64,000 nucleotides of DNA from Propioniciclava flava (GTDB taxonomy: Bacteria; Actinomycetota; Actinomycetes; Propionibacteriales; Propionibacteriaceae). The position numbers were made by a program, and so were the translations under genes. The stretch lies in the NCBI RefSeq assembly GCF_004126535.1, contig NZ_PPCV01000002.1, positions 186,001-250,000 on the forward strand, given 5' to 3'. Below are positions 46,060 to 54,678 of this stretch, piece by piece. The notes beneath the pieces were generated by a model. That model was not told where the DNA came from. It made no database searches and worked only from the letters and a program-made list of their open reading frames with translations. The first letter of the stretch is position 1. Every line of letters begins with the position of its first letter.

Positions 46060-47016
46060 TCAGTTCGGGCCGGCTTGGTGGTTGTGCCTGATGAGTCGTG
46101 CTCCGGCGGTTCCGCCATGGCCGTATTCGTGGTGAGCACGGGCGAGGTCGTCGATATCATAGGACTTCCCGATCGCGGGCGTCAGTTGCCCCTCTGCCAC
46201 GCGTTGTGCGAGCCACGTGAGGTTTGCGGCGCTGTGGCCGGCGGCGATGCCGAGGACTCGGTGGCGACCGCGTGTCGCGGAAGGAATGGTCTTGATCCAG
46301 CTGTCTGCGCGGGTGAGAACGATACGGCCTCCGGGTCGCGCTGCGCCGAGCCAGTCCTTTCCTCGGCCGGCTGCGACGACGATGGCGTCGTAAGCGCCGG
46401 ATGCCTGGACAGCATCCACCGAGACCGTGGTGTGGTCGAAGACCCCGCTCGCCCCGAGATGGCGACAGAGGTCTTGACCCGCGGGGCCTGCCACCGCGTC
46501 GACGTTGGCGTCGAAGAAACGAGCGAGTTGAATCGCGGCCGTGCCGACGGCTCCCGCCGCACCGACGACGAGGATCCGCTGCCCGGCGACGACACGGGCG
46601 GCTCGAAGGCTCTTCAGCGCGGTCAGCGCGCCAAGGGTCAATGCGCCGATATCAGCTTCTGGCGCGTAGCCATCGGGGAAGAGACCTATGCGACTGGAAT
46701 CAACCCGAAGATACTCGACGGCGGTTCCTCGACGTCGAGAGGGTTCGAGACCGAGCACCGACCACACCCATCGTCCGGGCTGGACCGCGACGCTTCGGGT
46801 ATCGCGGATGACTCCCAGCACGTCGAATCCGGGCTGCTTCGGGAACCCCACGCCGTGCATCCTCAGTCGGCCCGAGCGGTACATGAGGTCGATATCTGAG
46901 ACCCCGCTGGACACGGTCTCGATGAGCACCTCGCCCGGTCGCAGCGACGGCAGGCAAACCTCGTCTCGTTGCAGAACGGAGGGATCGCCGTATCGGTGGT
47001 ACTGGATGGCCCACAT
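46060..47016 (-). CDS. Medium-chain dehydrogenase/reductase, quinone oxidoreductase type
   Basis: The protein has 318 residues. MWAIQYHRYGDPSVLQRDEVCLPSLRPGEVLIE is the GroES-like start. Cofactor-binding VVGAAGAVGTAAIQLARF (Rossmann, NADPH type) and the C-terminal return to the catalytic domain (EGQLTPAIGKSYDIDDLARAHHEYGHGGTAGARL) complete the zinc-free quinone reductase pattern. It probably reduces quinones or enones. It lies 4 bp after the HXXEE gene in an operon divergent from the first TetR. Confidence 0.88.
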   Translation of the reverse strand: MWAIQYHRYGDPSVLQRDEVCLPSLRPGEVLIETVSSGVSDIDLMYRSGRLRMHGVGFPKQPGFDVLGVIRDTRSVAVQPGRWVWSVLGLEPSRRRGTAVEYLRVDSSRIGLFPDGYAPEADIGALTLGALTALKSLRAARVVAGQRILVVGAAGAVGTAAIQLARFFDANVDAVAGPAGQDLCRHLGASGVFDHTTVSVDAVQASGAYDAIVVAAGRGKDWLGAARPGGRIVLTRADSWIKTIPSATRGRHRVLGIAAGHSAANLTWLAQRVAEGQLTPAIGKSYDIDDLARAHHEYGHGGTAGARLIRHNHQAGPN

Positions 47017-47019
47017 CGT

Positions 47020-47568
47020 CTATCCGTTCCGCCGCCGACCGCGCACGGGTATGTTTGCGGCTGATTTCTTGCCGAGAATGAGGCGAGTGAACACATGGGT
47101 GCCCAGTATCAGCGGAAGCACCGAGACGGCCACCGCGATGGACTTCGCGTCGTGCTCGCGGATGCCGTTCCTGCGCAGCACGCGCCGCGCCCACAGCCAG
47201 AATGGAATCACGATCGTGGGAGAGGTTGCGACTCCGGTGGTGTACTCGCGCGCGGCGACAGCGGTTGCGAGATGGGTGAAACCGTGTGCTCCGAACGCCA
47301 GCAGCCCTCCGCGGAACCAGACCGACCGGCCCTCGGTTCGAACGCCTGCGACAGACGCAGTGGCGACGAGCGCCGCCATGATTCCGATGCCGACGTTGAC
47401 GTGGGTCTGCGAGAGTCCTCTCATTCTGAGATCGTCAGGGATCGGCGCCCACTTCGGCACGCGTGCGAGGACTCGGCGCGAGCTGGGTGCCATAGTCACG
47501 AGCTCCTCCGCGTCGTGGATGGCGAACGCGGCGAAAAAGCCGAGACTGGCCCGAGTGAGATCATTCAT
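47020..47568 (-). CDS. HXXEE-domain membrane protein
   Basis: The protein has 182 residues. The family motif H-x-x-E-E occurs as IHDAEEL at residues 18-23. Further conserved histidines are in LSQTHVNVG and FGAHGFTHLATA, within four or five predicted membrane helices. HXXEE proteins are thought to be membrane enzymes or transporters, with no proven activity. It is first in the minus operon and divergent from TetR at 47650. Confidence 0.8.
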   Translation of the reverse strand: MNDLTRASLGFFAAFAIHDAEELVTMAPSSRRVLARVPKWAPIPDDLRMRGLSQTHVNVGIGIMAALVATASVAGVRTEGRSVWFRGGLLAFGAHGFTHLATAVAAREYTTGVATSPTIVIPFWLWARRVLRRNGIREHDAKSIAVAVSVLPLILGTHVFTRLILGKKSAANIPVRGRRRNG

Positions 47569-47608
47569 CGCGGTTCAGCTCCTTTCTCCCTTGCCATCGG
47601 TTACGCTA

Positions 47609-47640
47609 CCACGAGTAGTGGAACTAGGGATAGAACTAGG
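47609..47640. promoter_or_regulatory. Candidate TetR operator region
   Basis: CCAC-GAGTA-GTGG (47609-47621) is followed by two direct GAACTAGG copies (47621-47628 and 47633-47640) in the 81-bp gap between the HXXEE and TetR genes. The second overlaps the AGGAGG ribosome site of tetR. Confidence 0.4.
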
Positions 47641-47649
47641 AGGCTCGCG

Positions 47650-48255
47650 ATGAATGGGGCAGGTGGCCGACCTCGGAACGCCGCGGTCGATACTGCGGTG
47701 CTGGCGACGACGATCGGCCTGCTCCGAGAGCGGGGATACGCGGGGCTGCGCATCAATGACATCGCGGAGGCGTCGGGGACGGCCAAGACGACGATCTATC
47801 GGCGATGGCCGACGTTGACGCACCTCGTGGTCGCGGCAATGCAGCATGCGCTCGGCGAGCGTGCATTCGAGGCCACCGGAGACACTGAAGCCGACCTCGA
47901 CAGCCTCGTCGAGTCGGGCCTGGGGTTTCTGGTCGATGGCAGGTCTGATCTGCTGGCCGTAGCGCTGGACATCCACCGCCAAGGCGACACCGAACTACGC
48001 TCCACCTACCGGCAAAGCATTATCGACCCCATACGCGAGCAAGCCATCACACTCATCGCGACCGCGGTCGAACGCGGTGAACTCGAGGAGAACACCCAGC
48101 CGGATGTGATGGTCGACGCGGTCATCGGAGGCCTCGTGTATCGCAGCGCCATTCTCGCGGAACCTCTTTCACTGGATCAGGCAAGAGCATTCTGGCGGAG
48201 CGTGCTCAGCCCGCGACGATGCCAGTCGCCGCAACCGCGTCGGCCCTCGAAATAG
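47650..48255 (+). CDS. TetR-family regulator (module 1)
   Basis: The protein has 201 residues from ATG 47650 (AGGAGG upstream). The N-terminal HTH is LLRERGYAGLRINDIAEASGTAKTTIYRRWPT. The C-terminal ligand domain is of the TetR_C_16-like kind (DSLVESGLGFLVDGRSDLLAVALDI; QPDVMVDAVIGGLVYRSAI). It is divergent from the HXXEE/MDR operon, which it most likely represses. Confidence 0.9.
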   Translation: MNGAGGRPRNAAVDTAVLATTIGLLRERGYAGLRINDIAEASGTAKTTIYRRWPTLTHLVVAAMQHALGERAFEATGDTEADLDSLVESGLGFLVDGRSDLLAVALDIHRQGDTELRSTYRQSIIDPIREQAITLIATAVERGELEENTQPDVMVDAVIGGLVYRSAILAEPLSLDQARAFWRSVLSPRRCQSPQPRRPSK

Positions 48256-48379
48256 GCAGCCATCACGTCTGGCCTGGCCCCGGATTGAAGAAGTCGAGAC
48301 CGCGCTACCTTTGCTTCCCCACGGCGTCCTTCTCTCGACGTAACCGCGCTCAACTCGGAAGAGCCGAGTCCTCTGTCAC

Positions 48380-48832
48380 CTAGTCGCTGATGGGTGCGGC
48401 GAGAGCTTCGGGCTTTCCATTCTCTGCGACAGCGGCGAGCGCACGTTCGAGCACTTGCAGGTCTTCAACGGTCTCCACCGAGATGACCTTGCCCCACGCG
48501 AGCGTCATGAACTGGAACACCGTGTTCTCGTACCGCACCCCTCCTGGCAGGTCACCCGCGATTGATGCCCGCACAGCGATGCGAGTTCGCCATGGACCGC
48601 CGTTCACTAGGACGTCCTGGATGTCGAATCGAGCTCCCGGAAGAAGATCGAGGACGCGCTGCCACCAGCGGATCATCGACTCCCGTGTTGTGCGGCGGCC
48701 TCCCAGCGCGTGCTCCCCGTGGAAGCGGTACTCGAACGACGGGGCGAGTCCGTCGACCATCGTCGTGTAGTCGCCCGCGTTGATCCGCTCGAAGACGGCC
48801 CGTACCTTTCCTCTGACGATCCGCTTGTACAT
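48380..48832 (-). CDS. SnoaL/NTF2-like protein
   Basis: The protein has 150 residues. RIVRGKVRAVFERINAGDYTTMVDGLAPSFEYRFHGEHALGG and TRESMIRWWQRVLDLLPGARFDIQDVLVNGG are typical of SnoaL-like proteins. An alpha-helical tail ends AAVAENGKPEALAAPISD. It has a small-ligand-binding cone fold, enzyme or binding activity unknown. It is divergent from the second TetR gene with 50 bp between starts. Confidence 0.8.
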   Translation of the reverse strand: MYKRIVRGKVRAVFERINAGDYTTMVDGLAPSFEYRFHGEHALGGRRTTRESMIRWWQRVLDLLPGARFDIQDVLVNGGPWRTRIAVRASIAGDLPGGVRYENTVFQFMTLAWGKVISVETVEDLQVLERALAAVAENGKPEALAAPISD

Positions 48833-48882
48833 GCCTGTCCTCTTCTCTCACATGCTCTACTTACGTTACTCTTGGTTACACT

Positions 48883-49497
48883 ATGGTTCGTTCAGGTCGC
48901 CCGCGCAAGAGCGCGGTGGAGGACAGCATCGTGCAGGCCATGGGCGATCTGGTCGCCGAACACGGGTACGCCTCCGTCACCGTCGATCAGGTGGTTACTC
49001 GTGCAGGAACGAACAAGCCGGCGTTCTACCGACGGTTCAAGCACCTGGCCGAGGTGGTGCCGCAGATACTTATCTCACGGCATGGCACCGATGAGGACAT
49101 CGACACCGGCACCCTCGTCGGGGACCTGATCGAGGTGCAGCGTCGGCAGCGACGCCTGTTCACCGATCCCGTGGTCACCAGGGGCTTCACCGGATGGCTC
49201 TCACACATCGAAGCCACCCCTGAGATAGGCGCACCGTTCTTCCGCGACTATCTCGCGCCTCGCCGCGCGTACACACAGATCATCCTCAATCGCGCCGTGG
49301 AGAGAAGCGAGGTCACCGTCGCGACAGACTCCGCCTGGATCGCCGACCTACTGACCGGGCCGCTCGTCATGCGTGCGGTGATGCCCGGCCTACCGCCTAT
49401 CGACGACCGACTCGTTGCGCAGACCATTCATGCCGCGCTCGACGCACTCGGCTACCAAGGCGACCGTCCAACCATCAGCAGCATAGGGATAACCTAG
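48883..49497 (+). CDS. TetR-family regulator (module 2)
   Basis: The protein has 204 residues. The HTH is VAEHGYASVTVDQVVTRAGTNKPAFYRRFKHL. The C-terminal domain (SHIEATPEIGAPFFRDYLAPRRAYTQIIL; PPIDDRLVAQTIHAALDALG) is of the TetR_C_16 type. The start has no clear ribosome site, and TTACACT directly precedes the ATG, so the true initiation may differ by a few codons. It probably controls the divergent SnoaL-like gene. Confidence 0.88.
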   Translation: MVRSGRPRKSAVEDSIVQAMGDLVAEHGYASVTVDQVVTRAGTNKPAFYRRFKHLAEVVPQILISRHGTDEDIDTGTLVGDLIEVQRRQRRLFTDPVVTRGFTGWLSHIEATPEIGAPFFRDYLAPRRAYTQIILNRAVERSEVTVATDSAWIADLLTGPLVMRAVMPGLPPIDDRLVAQTIHAALDALGYQGDRPTISSIGIT

Positions 49498-49563
49498 AAC
49501 CCGCTGAATATAGCCGATCTAGACGAAGCTACTTTCGCAACCCCACAGCGTGCCTTCTGCGGT

Positions 49564-52500
49564 CTATAGGCTCCGTGTCGGCCCCTCATGGCTCGGGTCG
49601 GTGCGGTGGGGGTCACGCTGGAACGGGTCATGGAGTTGCCGCGCCCGTTCTGCTGCTCGTTGCCGTGCCCGCTCCTGCTCGGCACGCTTGGCCTCGATCA
49701 GATGGGCGGCGTCGGTGATGGGGAGGGCGCGGAGTTCATCGGCCTCTGACCGTAGGAGCGCGGCCCGGTTCTTGGCGTCGTGCGCTTGACGGCGGGGGTT
49801 CGTGGTGCTCCGCATCCCGTACCGGGCTGCCTGGGCGTGCTCGGCCCCGTACTCGCTGACCAGCAGTGCCGTGTGTTCCTGCTTGTGCCGTCGCCGCATC
49901 ATCTGCCGGTCGGCGGTGGCGGCTTCGACAGTCTGGGCGGCCTCGGTCACGCGAGGGTCGGTCTCGGCGCGTTTGGTGGCGGCCTGGCCTGCCCATTCGG
50001 TGAGACGATCAGGGTTCTCCGGTGTGGTGCCCCATTCGCGGCTGACTTGGCCGCGCAACGCCTGGGTGCGCTCGGTCGCGGCCTTGCGCTCGGTGCGGGC
50101 CTTGCGCCTGCCGAACCGCCTAACGGTGGCGAGGCGGGCATTGGTGGCGGCTTCGTCTTCGGCGGCGGCGAGGTAGGCCGCTCCATTGCGTTCAGCCTGG
50201 CTGGTGAGCGGCTGCGTGACCTCGGCGCGTACCTGTTCGGCGGCGTCCTTGGCCTTGCCGAGCACGGCGGCGCTCTCATCGTCTTCGGCGCGGTGGGTGG
50301 CGCGTTGGGCATCGAGGCGTGCGGCGATCTGCTCCCACCGCTGCGCCGCCCGTTGTGCGTGTTCGGCCTCGTGGTCGAGCCGGTCGAGTTCGTCCACCAC
50401 AAGTCGCACCGGGCCGTCGCTGACGAGACCTTGCACGGCCTCGGCGGCTTGGGCGGTGGCGTGGTCGAGGCCCCGGTCGGCGGGGTCGCGGTCCATCGCC
50501 TCGATGAACCGCGCCCTGGCATCGGCCATGTCCGTGGCGACGACGTGCAGCCGGTTGGTCTCGCGGCCTCGGGTCATGCCGACATAGACCCCTGCCGCGC
50601 TGGTCGCCTCGGTGAGCACCGTGTGGGAGGCATCGACGGTTGCGCCTTGGACGCCGTAGGCGGTCGTGGCGTAGGACAGGTGCGCGTGCTCACCCACGTA
50701 CTCGGCGGGCAGGGCGACGGTGCGGGGGCTCTTGCGCCCGCTGGCAGCTTCTCGCGCGTACACGACGCCATCCTCGGTGACCTGCTGGACGATCCACTGT
50801 TGCCGGTTCGCCACACCGAGCGCGGTGTCGTTCTTCCGGGTCTGGATGAGGTCACCGGCTCCGATACTGAGGCCGTCGCTGCTGGTCGCCGTCACCGTGT
50901 CATTGACCTCGCCAGTCTCGACTCTCCCGGCGCGGATGCGCTCGTTCAACGCCGCGGCCTCATCGTTGGTCGCTACGGTGATCGCCTCGCCCTGGCGGGC
51001 GTTCTCGGTGGTGTGCTCGCGAGCCTGCTCATCATCAGCGTGCAGCCTCACCAGTCCCATCGCGACAAGATGGTTGAACGTCTCGCCGGGGTTGGCCCGG
51101 TCGCGCATCGACAGCGTGAGGGCCGCGTATTCGGGGTCGGTGAAGCGGTGGAGTTCGGTCATGTCGTAGGTGCGGCCTCTGATTTGGGCGGCCATGTCGA
51201 GCACCCCGCCTCGACCGACAGCCGGGAGTTGTGCGCGGTCGCCCACGAGGGCGACCGTCGCTCGCGCCTCAGCGGTGATGGTCAGGAGTGCGTGGGCGGT
51301 GTCTTGGTCGAGCATTCCGGCTTCGTCCACGATCACGCGCTCACCAGCAGACAGCCGCGCATCTTTCGGTGGGCCGGTGTAGAGACTGCCGGTTGCGGGG
51401 TCGGTGTCACCTACTGCGAGGCGTGTCCATACGCCGTCGCTGTTCCATCGCCACCCATGCGCGTACACCAGTGCCGCAACACTGGTCGCGGGTACGTCGA
51501 GTTCATCGTGGGCGACCTGCGCCGCCCGCAACGTCGGCGCAACCACCCGTGACGGCCTGCCCTGCTGCGCTGCTACCTCGATGGCGGTGCGGAGCATGGT
51601 GGTCTTCCCGCTACCCGCGGCACCCTCCACAATCACCAGCGGATCGGTCGAGGCCACCGCAGCGGCGGCGAGGACCTGCCCCTCATCCAATCCTGCTGTT
51701 CGTGCGGCTTCGACCACGTCGGGATGCTTCGGCTCCCGGCGCGGTGTCGCGGCGGTGAGTTGATCGCGCAGCGCAGTCTCGGCGGCGACCACGCTGAGAC
51801 TGGTCAGATGCGCGACGTGCTCCGGGGTTGCCGCTCCTGGTGGCAGGATCGAGAAGCAATCCGAGACCGCAACCTCGCCCGCTTTGCTGATGAACTCCCG
51901 CAACTCTGCCGGTGCCGCCTGCACACCGTGCTCGGTCGTGATCCTGGTGACGTGCTCAGCCACAGTGTGCGGTGTCCACGCCGACGACCCGGCAGCACTG
52001 CGGTCCAGTGCCCGCGATGCAATCTCCTGCACCGCGAGGTCATCGAGGGCAACCGGGGGTTGCGCGACACGTCGGGCGAGGTTGCCGGGGTCGTAGCCGG
52101 CGTCGCGGAGTTCCTGCTGCCACCACTGCTCATCTTTGAGGTCGGCGGGCTTCTTACCAGGCCGCTGATGCGCCCACGCGATGCCCTGCATCCGCGCCGT
52201 CACGACCGGGCCAGGTTCCTCGCCCGGATGCGCCGCTTCCCATTCGGCTTCAAGCCGGTCGAGGTTCTTCTTGATCTGCGCCGAACGCTTCGACATCACC
52301 GCATTGAACGGCTGCAACTCGGCGACCTCGCCGCTCACCGGGTCCAGGGTCAGGCCATGCTCTGCAAGCGTGGCCGCGAGCTGCGGGTGCGCGGCGATCA
52401 CCGCCGAACCCATCGCACGGATCGCGCCCTGCTGCCTGAACAACGCTGCGGTATCCAGTGCCCGCCACTTCCCAGCCGCCCACACCCGTGTGCCGATCTG

Positions 52501-53022
52501 CATGTGAATATGCCGGTGCGGATCACCCGCCCGCGAGGTCTTATGACCGATGCCCACGACCTGCATGCCCTCGATAGGCGCGACCTCCTGCGCCCCACGC
52601 GGCCCGACCCGAGTCACGCTGTGCTGGCCCAGCCACCGGCGAATCTCCGCCAGGGCGTCCTGCTGCGCACGATCCAACGCCCCAGAGACTTCGGGGTGCA
52701 GGGCTGCAGCGACCGACAGGCTCTTCGGCGCGTTCACGGTCATCTCCGCGAACAACGGCGACCCCTTACGCCCCTCACCCGGCTGACGCGGGGTGCCCAT
52801 CGACTCACCCGTGACCGGGTCGTGCCAGTCCACCCACGCCTCGTACTCATCCGCCGACAGAGACCGGGTGGCGGTGACCTCACCCGTGCTCTCTAGCACG
52901 GTGTACTCGGCCACGGCGTCGTCCGCACCGAGGTAATACTCATCGGCGCGGGAACGGTCGGCCTCGACATACCGGCGCGCCGCCTTGCCGCTGCCACGAA
53001 ACAGGAGCACTCCGCCCTTCAC
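49564..53022 (-). CDS. MobF relaxase-helicase of the 12.3-kb element
   Basis: The protein has 1152 residues from GTG 53022, which has GGGAGGT 7 bases upstream. The frame is open 146 codons further, but that part is unlike any relaxase. The TrwC domain comes first: candidate nicking tyrosines in RRYVEADRSRADEYYLG (Y18, Y29, Y30), a metal site with H160 and HRHIH (169-173), and NAPKSLSVAAAL. Two RecD-like helicase domains follow, with Walker A VEGAAGSGKTTML, VIVDEAGMLD and ATTAYGVQGATVD. A long charged coiled-coil tail completes it. It nicks oriT and leads strand transfer. Complete, unlike the ICE relaxase it has split. Confidence 0.93.
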   Translation of the reverse strand: MKGGVLLFRGSGKAARRYVEADRSRADEYYLGADDAVAEYTVLESTGEVTATRSLSADEYEAWVDWHDPVTGESMGTPRQPGEGRKGSPLFAEMTVNAPKSLSVAAALHPEVSGALDRAQQDALAEIRRWLGQHSVTRVGPRGAQEVAPIEGMQVVGIGHKTSRAGDPHRHIHMQIGTRVWAAGKWRALDTAALFRQQGAIRAMGSAVIAAHPQLAATLAEHGLTLDPVSGEVAELQPFNAVMSKRSAQIKKNLDRLEAEWEAAHPGEEPGPVVTARMQGIAWAHQRPGKKPADLKDEQWWQQELRDAGYDPGNLARRVAQPPVALDDLAVQEIASRALDRSAAGSSAWTPHTVAEHVTRITTEHGVQAAPAELREFISKAGEVAVSDCFSILPPGAATPEHVAHLTSLSVVAAETALRDQLTAATPRREPKHPDVVEAARTAGLDEGQVLAAAAVASTDPLVIVEGAAGSGKTTMLRTAIEVAAQQGRPSRVVAPTLRAAQVAHDELDVPATSVAALVYAHGWRWNSDGVWTRLAVGDTDPATGSLYTGPPKDARLSAGERVIVDEAGMLDQDTAHALLTITAEARATVALVGDRAQLPAVGRGGVLDMAAQIRGRTYDMTELHRFTDPEYAALTLSMRDRANPGETFNHLVAMGLVRLHADDEQAREHTTENARQGEAITVATNDEAAALNERIRAGRVETGEVNDTVTATSSDGLSIGAGDLIQTRKNDTALGVANRQQWIVQQVTEDGVVYAREAASGRKSPRTVALPAEYVGEHAHLSYATTAYGVQGATVDASHTVLTEATSAAGVYVGMTRGRETNRLHVVATDMADARARFIEAMDRDPADRGLDHATAQAAEAVQGLVSDGPVRLVVDELDRLDHEAEHAQRAAQRWEQIAARLDAQRATHRAEDDESAAVLGKAKDAAEQVRAEVTQPLTSQAERNGAAYLAAAEDEAATNARLATVRRFGRRKARTERKAATERTQALRGQVSREWGTTPENPDRLTEWAGQAATKRAETDPRVTEAAQTVEAATADRQMMRRRHKQEHTALLVSEYGAEHAQAARYGMRSTTNPRRQAHDAKNRAALLRSEADELRALPITDAAHLIEAKRAEQERARQRAAERARQLHDPFQRDPHRTDPSHEGPTRSL

Positions 53023-53027
53023 ACTGA

Positions 53028-53110
53028 CCTCCCTCACGAGACGACTTCTCATGAGGGAGGTGCGCACTACGGCCCCGCCGTAGCATCCGTGCATACTTGG
53101 ATACTTGGAC
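53028..53110. other. Candidate oriT / control region upstream of the relaxase
   Basis: Three structures lie within 80 bp of the relaxase start: a 9-bp inverted repeat CCTCCCTCA / TGAGGGAGG (53028-53036, 53052-53060), hairpin CTACGG-CCCCG-CCGTAG (53067-53083), and the direct repeat ATACTTGGA (starting 53093 and 53101). Inverted repeat plus hairpin plus short direct repeats is the common layout of MobF origins. The nick site cannot be assigned. Confidence 0.45.
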
Positions 53111-53168
53111 TCTTGGGGAGCGGATTGGTCCGCGGCGGTGCCGTGTATGGCTTCGAAAGTGGCCGGTG

Positions 53169-53340
53169 TCAGTCGGTGTAGCGGTCGAGGGTGGCGGCGA
53201 GGTATGTGGTGAAGTCCTCGCGGAGGGTTATGGAGCTGACGATGATGACGTCGGGCCCGAGGCGGAGCAGGATGGTCATCGCGTGGAGGTGGTCCACGAA
53301 CTCCAGTTCCAGGAAGCTGTATCCCTCGCGCTCGGGTGGC
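53169..53340 (-). pseudogene. C-terminal fragment, possibly of a WYL-type regulator
   Basis: About 55 codons read EREGYSFLELEFVDHLHAMTILLRLGPDVIIVSSITLREDFTTYLAATLDRYTD then stop, split here over the description: GYSFLELEFVDHL, ILLRLGPDVIIVSS and YLAATLDRYTD. The strand-helix ending resembles WYL-domain regulators, but the upstream part is missing or frameshifted near the 19-bp palindrome at 53338-53356. Low confidence on family. Confidence 0.35.
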
Positions 53341-53356
53341 GGTGACGGTCACCGCC
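53338..53356. repeat. Perfect 19-bp palindrome
   Basis: GGCGGTGAC-G-GTCACCGCC. It lies at the broken 5' side of the WYL-like fragment, so it may be a rearrangement point or a protein-binding site. Confidence 0.5.
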
Positions 53357-53549
53357 TGCGCGTCTGCGCTACCGACACGACCGGACTGCGTTGATCGCGG
53401 ACGAGGATCTCCGCGCGAGTGGCAGGCCGAACAAGCCTGGACGGTGCCGTCACCGTGCATCCTTCGGATTCCCGCGATGTTTCAGGATATTGGCGACACT
53501 TCGGGGGTCTGGATCGCTGAGCATGAAGGTGGGGAGTTTTCCGTCCACG

Positions 53550-54125
53550 TCATAGCCGCCGCAGGGTCCCCAGGGCTTCGGCGAGGACATCGGCGATGGA
53601 GCGACCGGCGGGATTGCGGTACCACTGCTCCACGGCTGAGAAGTATCCGAAGACCAAGGCCGAGGACATGACGCGGGCCTCGGAGGCTGTGAATCGACCG
53701 GATGCGGTGAGGATCGGAGCAATCCGTTCCACCGCGTTGGCCAGAATCTCGTAGGACGCCTTACGGACGGATGGTTCGTCGAAGAAGTAGCGGATGCGAC
53801 GTAGCGCAAGGTTGCCCTCGGGGTCTTGCTGGTCTGGCGATGGCTCGAACCGTGCGACCACGGTTCGTACGGTGCCGACGAGGTCATCGGGGTCGATGAT
53901 GGTGGTGAGTTCGGCTTCGCTCAGGGTGTCGAAGTCATCGGCCAGGACGATGCCCTCCTTGGTGCCGAAGTACCGGTAGACCGAGGACGGCGACACTTCT
54001 GCGGTCTCGGCGATCTGTTCGACGCTGACCTGCTGGAAACCGCGTTCGTCGAACAGATCGAGGGCGGTCCGCTGGATGTGGCGCATCGCTGCGTGCCGCT
54101 TGCGTTCTCTCAGTCCCTGTGCCAT
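53550..54125 (-). CDS. TetR-family regulator (module 3)
   Basis: The protein has 191 residues from ATG 54125. The HTH is LFDERGFQQVSVEQIAETAEVSPSSVYRYFGTKEG, the AcrR-like type. The C-terminal domain contains SYEILANAVERIAPILTASGRFTASEARVMSSALVFGYFSAVEQW. It is divergent from the membrane protein/flavodoxin operon across a large palindromic operator. Confidence 0.9.
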   Translation of the reverse strand: MAQGLRERKRHAAMRHIQRTALDLFDERGFQQVSVEQIAETAEVSPSSVYRYFGTKEGIVLADDFDTLSEAELTTIIDPDDLVGTVRTVVARFEPSPDQQDPEGNLALRRIRYFFDEPSVRKASYEILANAVERIAPILTASGRFTASEARVMSSALVFGYFSAVEQWYRNPAGRSIADVLAEALGTLRRL

Positions 54126-54137
54126 CCACCCACCATA

Positions 54138-54209
54138 CTGCAAGTCACTAGCAGTTGACGGACTCTATCTCCTTAGGTAGAGTCACCATCAACTGATAGT
54201 GACTTGCAG
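54138..54209. promoter_or_regulatory. Large palindromic TetR operator
   Basis: Arms of 21 bp (54138-54158 and 54189-54209, containing CTGCAAGTCACTA and TAGTGACTTGCAG) match at 20 positions. Inside them a second inverted repeat, GACTCTA (54161-54167) and TAGAGTC (54178-54184), shares the same centre. It fills the space between divergent tetR and the membrane protein gene. Confidence 0.8.
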
Positions 54210-54222
54210 ACTAGGAGTGTTC

Positions 54223-54678
54223 ATGGGAACGGAACGCACGGCGTCAAGGCGGATTGCGGTGTCGATCTGCCTGGGGCTTGGACTGGCTGCCACGGTGGTA
54301 GCCGTGATCTGGATGGTCGTGGATCAGGCGACCGGTGACAGCGTCGCCTCCCACGTCCACGAGCTCTACGCACCGTATGGCGAGGTCCCCGACCCGATCG
54401 TGCCGTGGGTCTTCCTGTACAGCGTCTTCGGGCTCGCACTAGTGGGTTGGGCAGTCGCGCTTATTGGGACATGGCGCGGGTCCAGGTGGGCGCGGTGGTG
54501 GTCTACGGCCTGCTTCGTCGTGGGCAGCGCGCTGCTGATCTTCGGCGCAGTGGTCTCCGAGCACGACACACCCATCCTGCCGCTGTCGTGGCGCATCGTG
54601 AGCATCGCTCTAGCTGCGTTCGGCGCGCTCACCGTGGTGGTCGCCTGGCTTCCCACCACCGAACGGATCAAGGAATGA
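54223..54678 (+). CDS. Four-helix membrane protein
   Basis: The protein has 151 residues from ATG 54223. Hydrophobic segments lie at about 11-35, 62-84, 94-115 and 122-142. A short exposed loop is between helices 1 and 2 (DQATGDSVASHVHELYAPYGEVPDP). No family is recognised. Its stop overlaps the flavodoxin start (ATGA), so the two are coupled. It may supply or receive electrons or anchor the flavodoxin at the membrane; that is inference. Confidence 0.75.
   Translation: MGTERTASRRIAVSICLGLGLAATVVAVIWMVVDQATGDSVASHVHELYAPYGEVPDPIVPWVFLYSVFGLALVGWAVALIGTWRGSRWARWWSTACFVVGSALLIFGAVVSEHDTPILPLSWRIVSIALAAFGALTVVVAWLPTTERIKE

Noticed and set aside
53023-53460. 146-codon N-terminal extension of the inner relaxase
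   Set aside because: The sequence is low-complexity Arg/Pro/His and unlike relaxases. It crosses the candidate oriT and a gene fragment. GTG 53022 has a good ribosome site.
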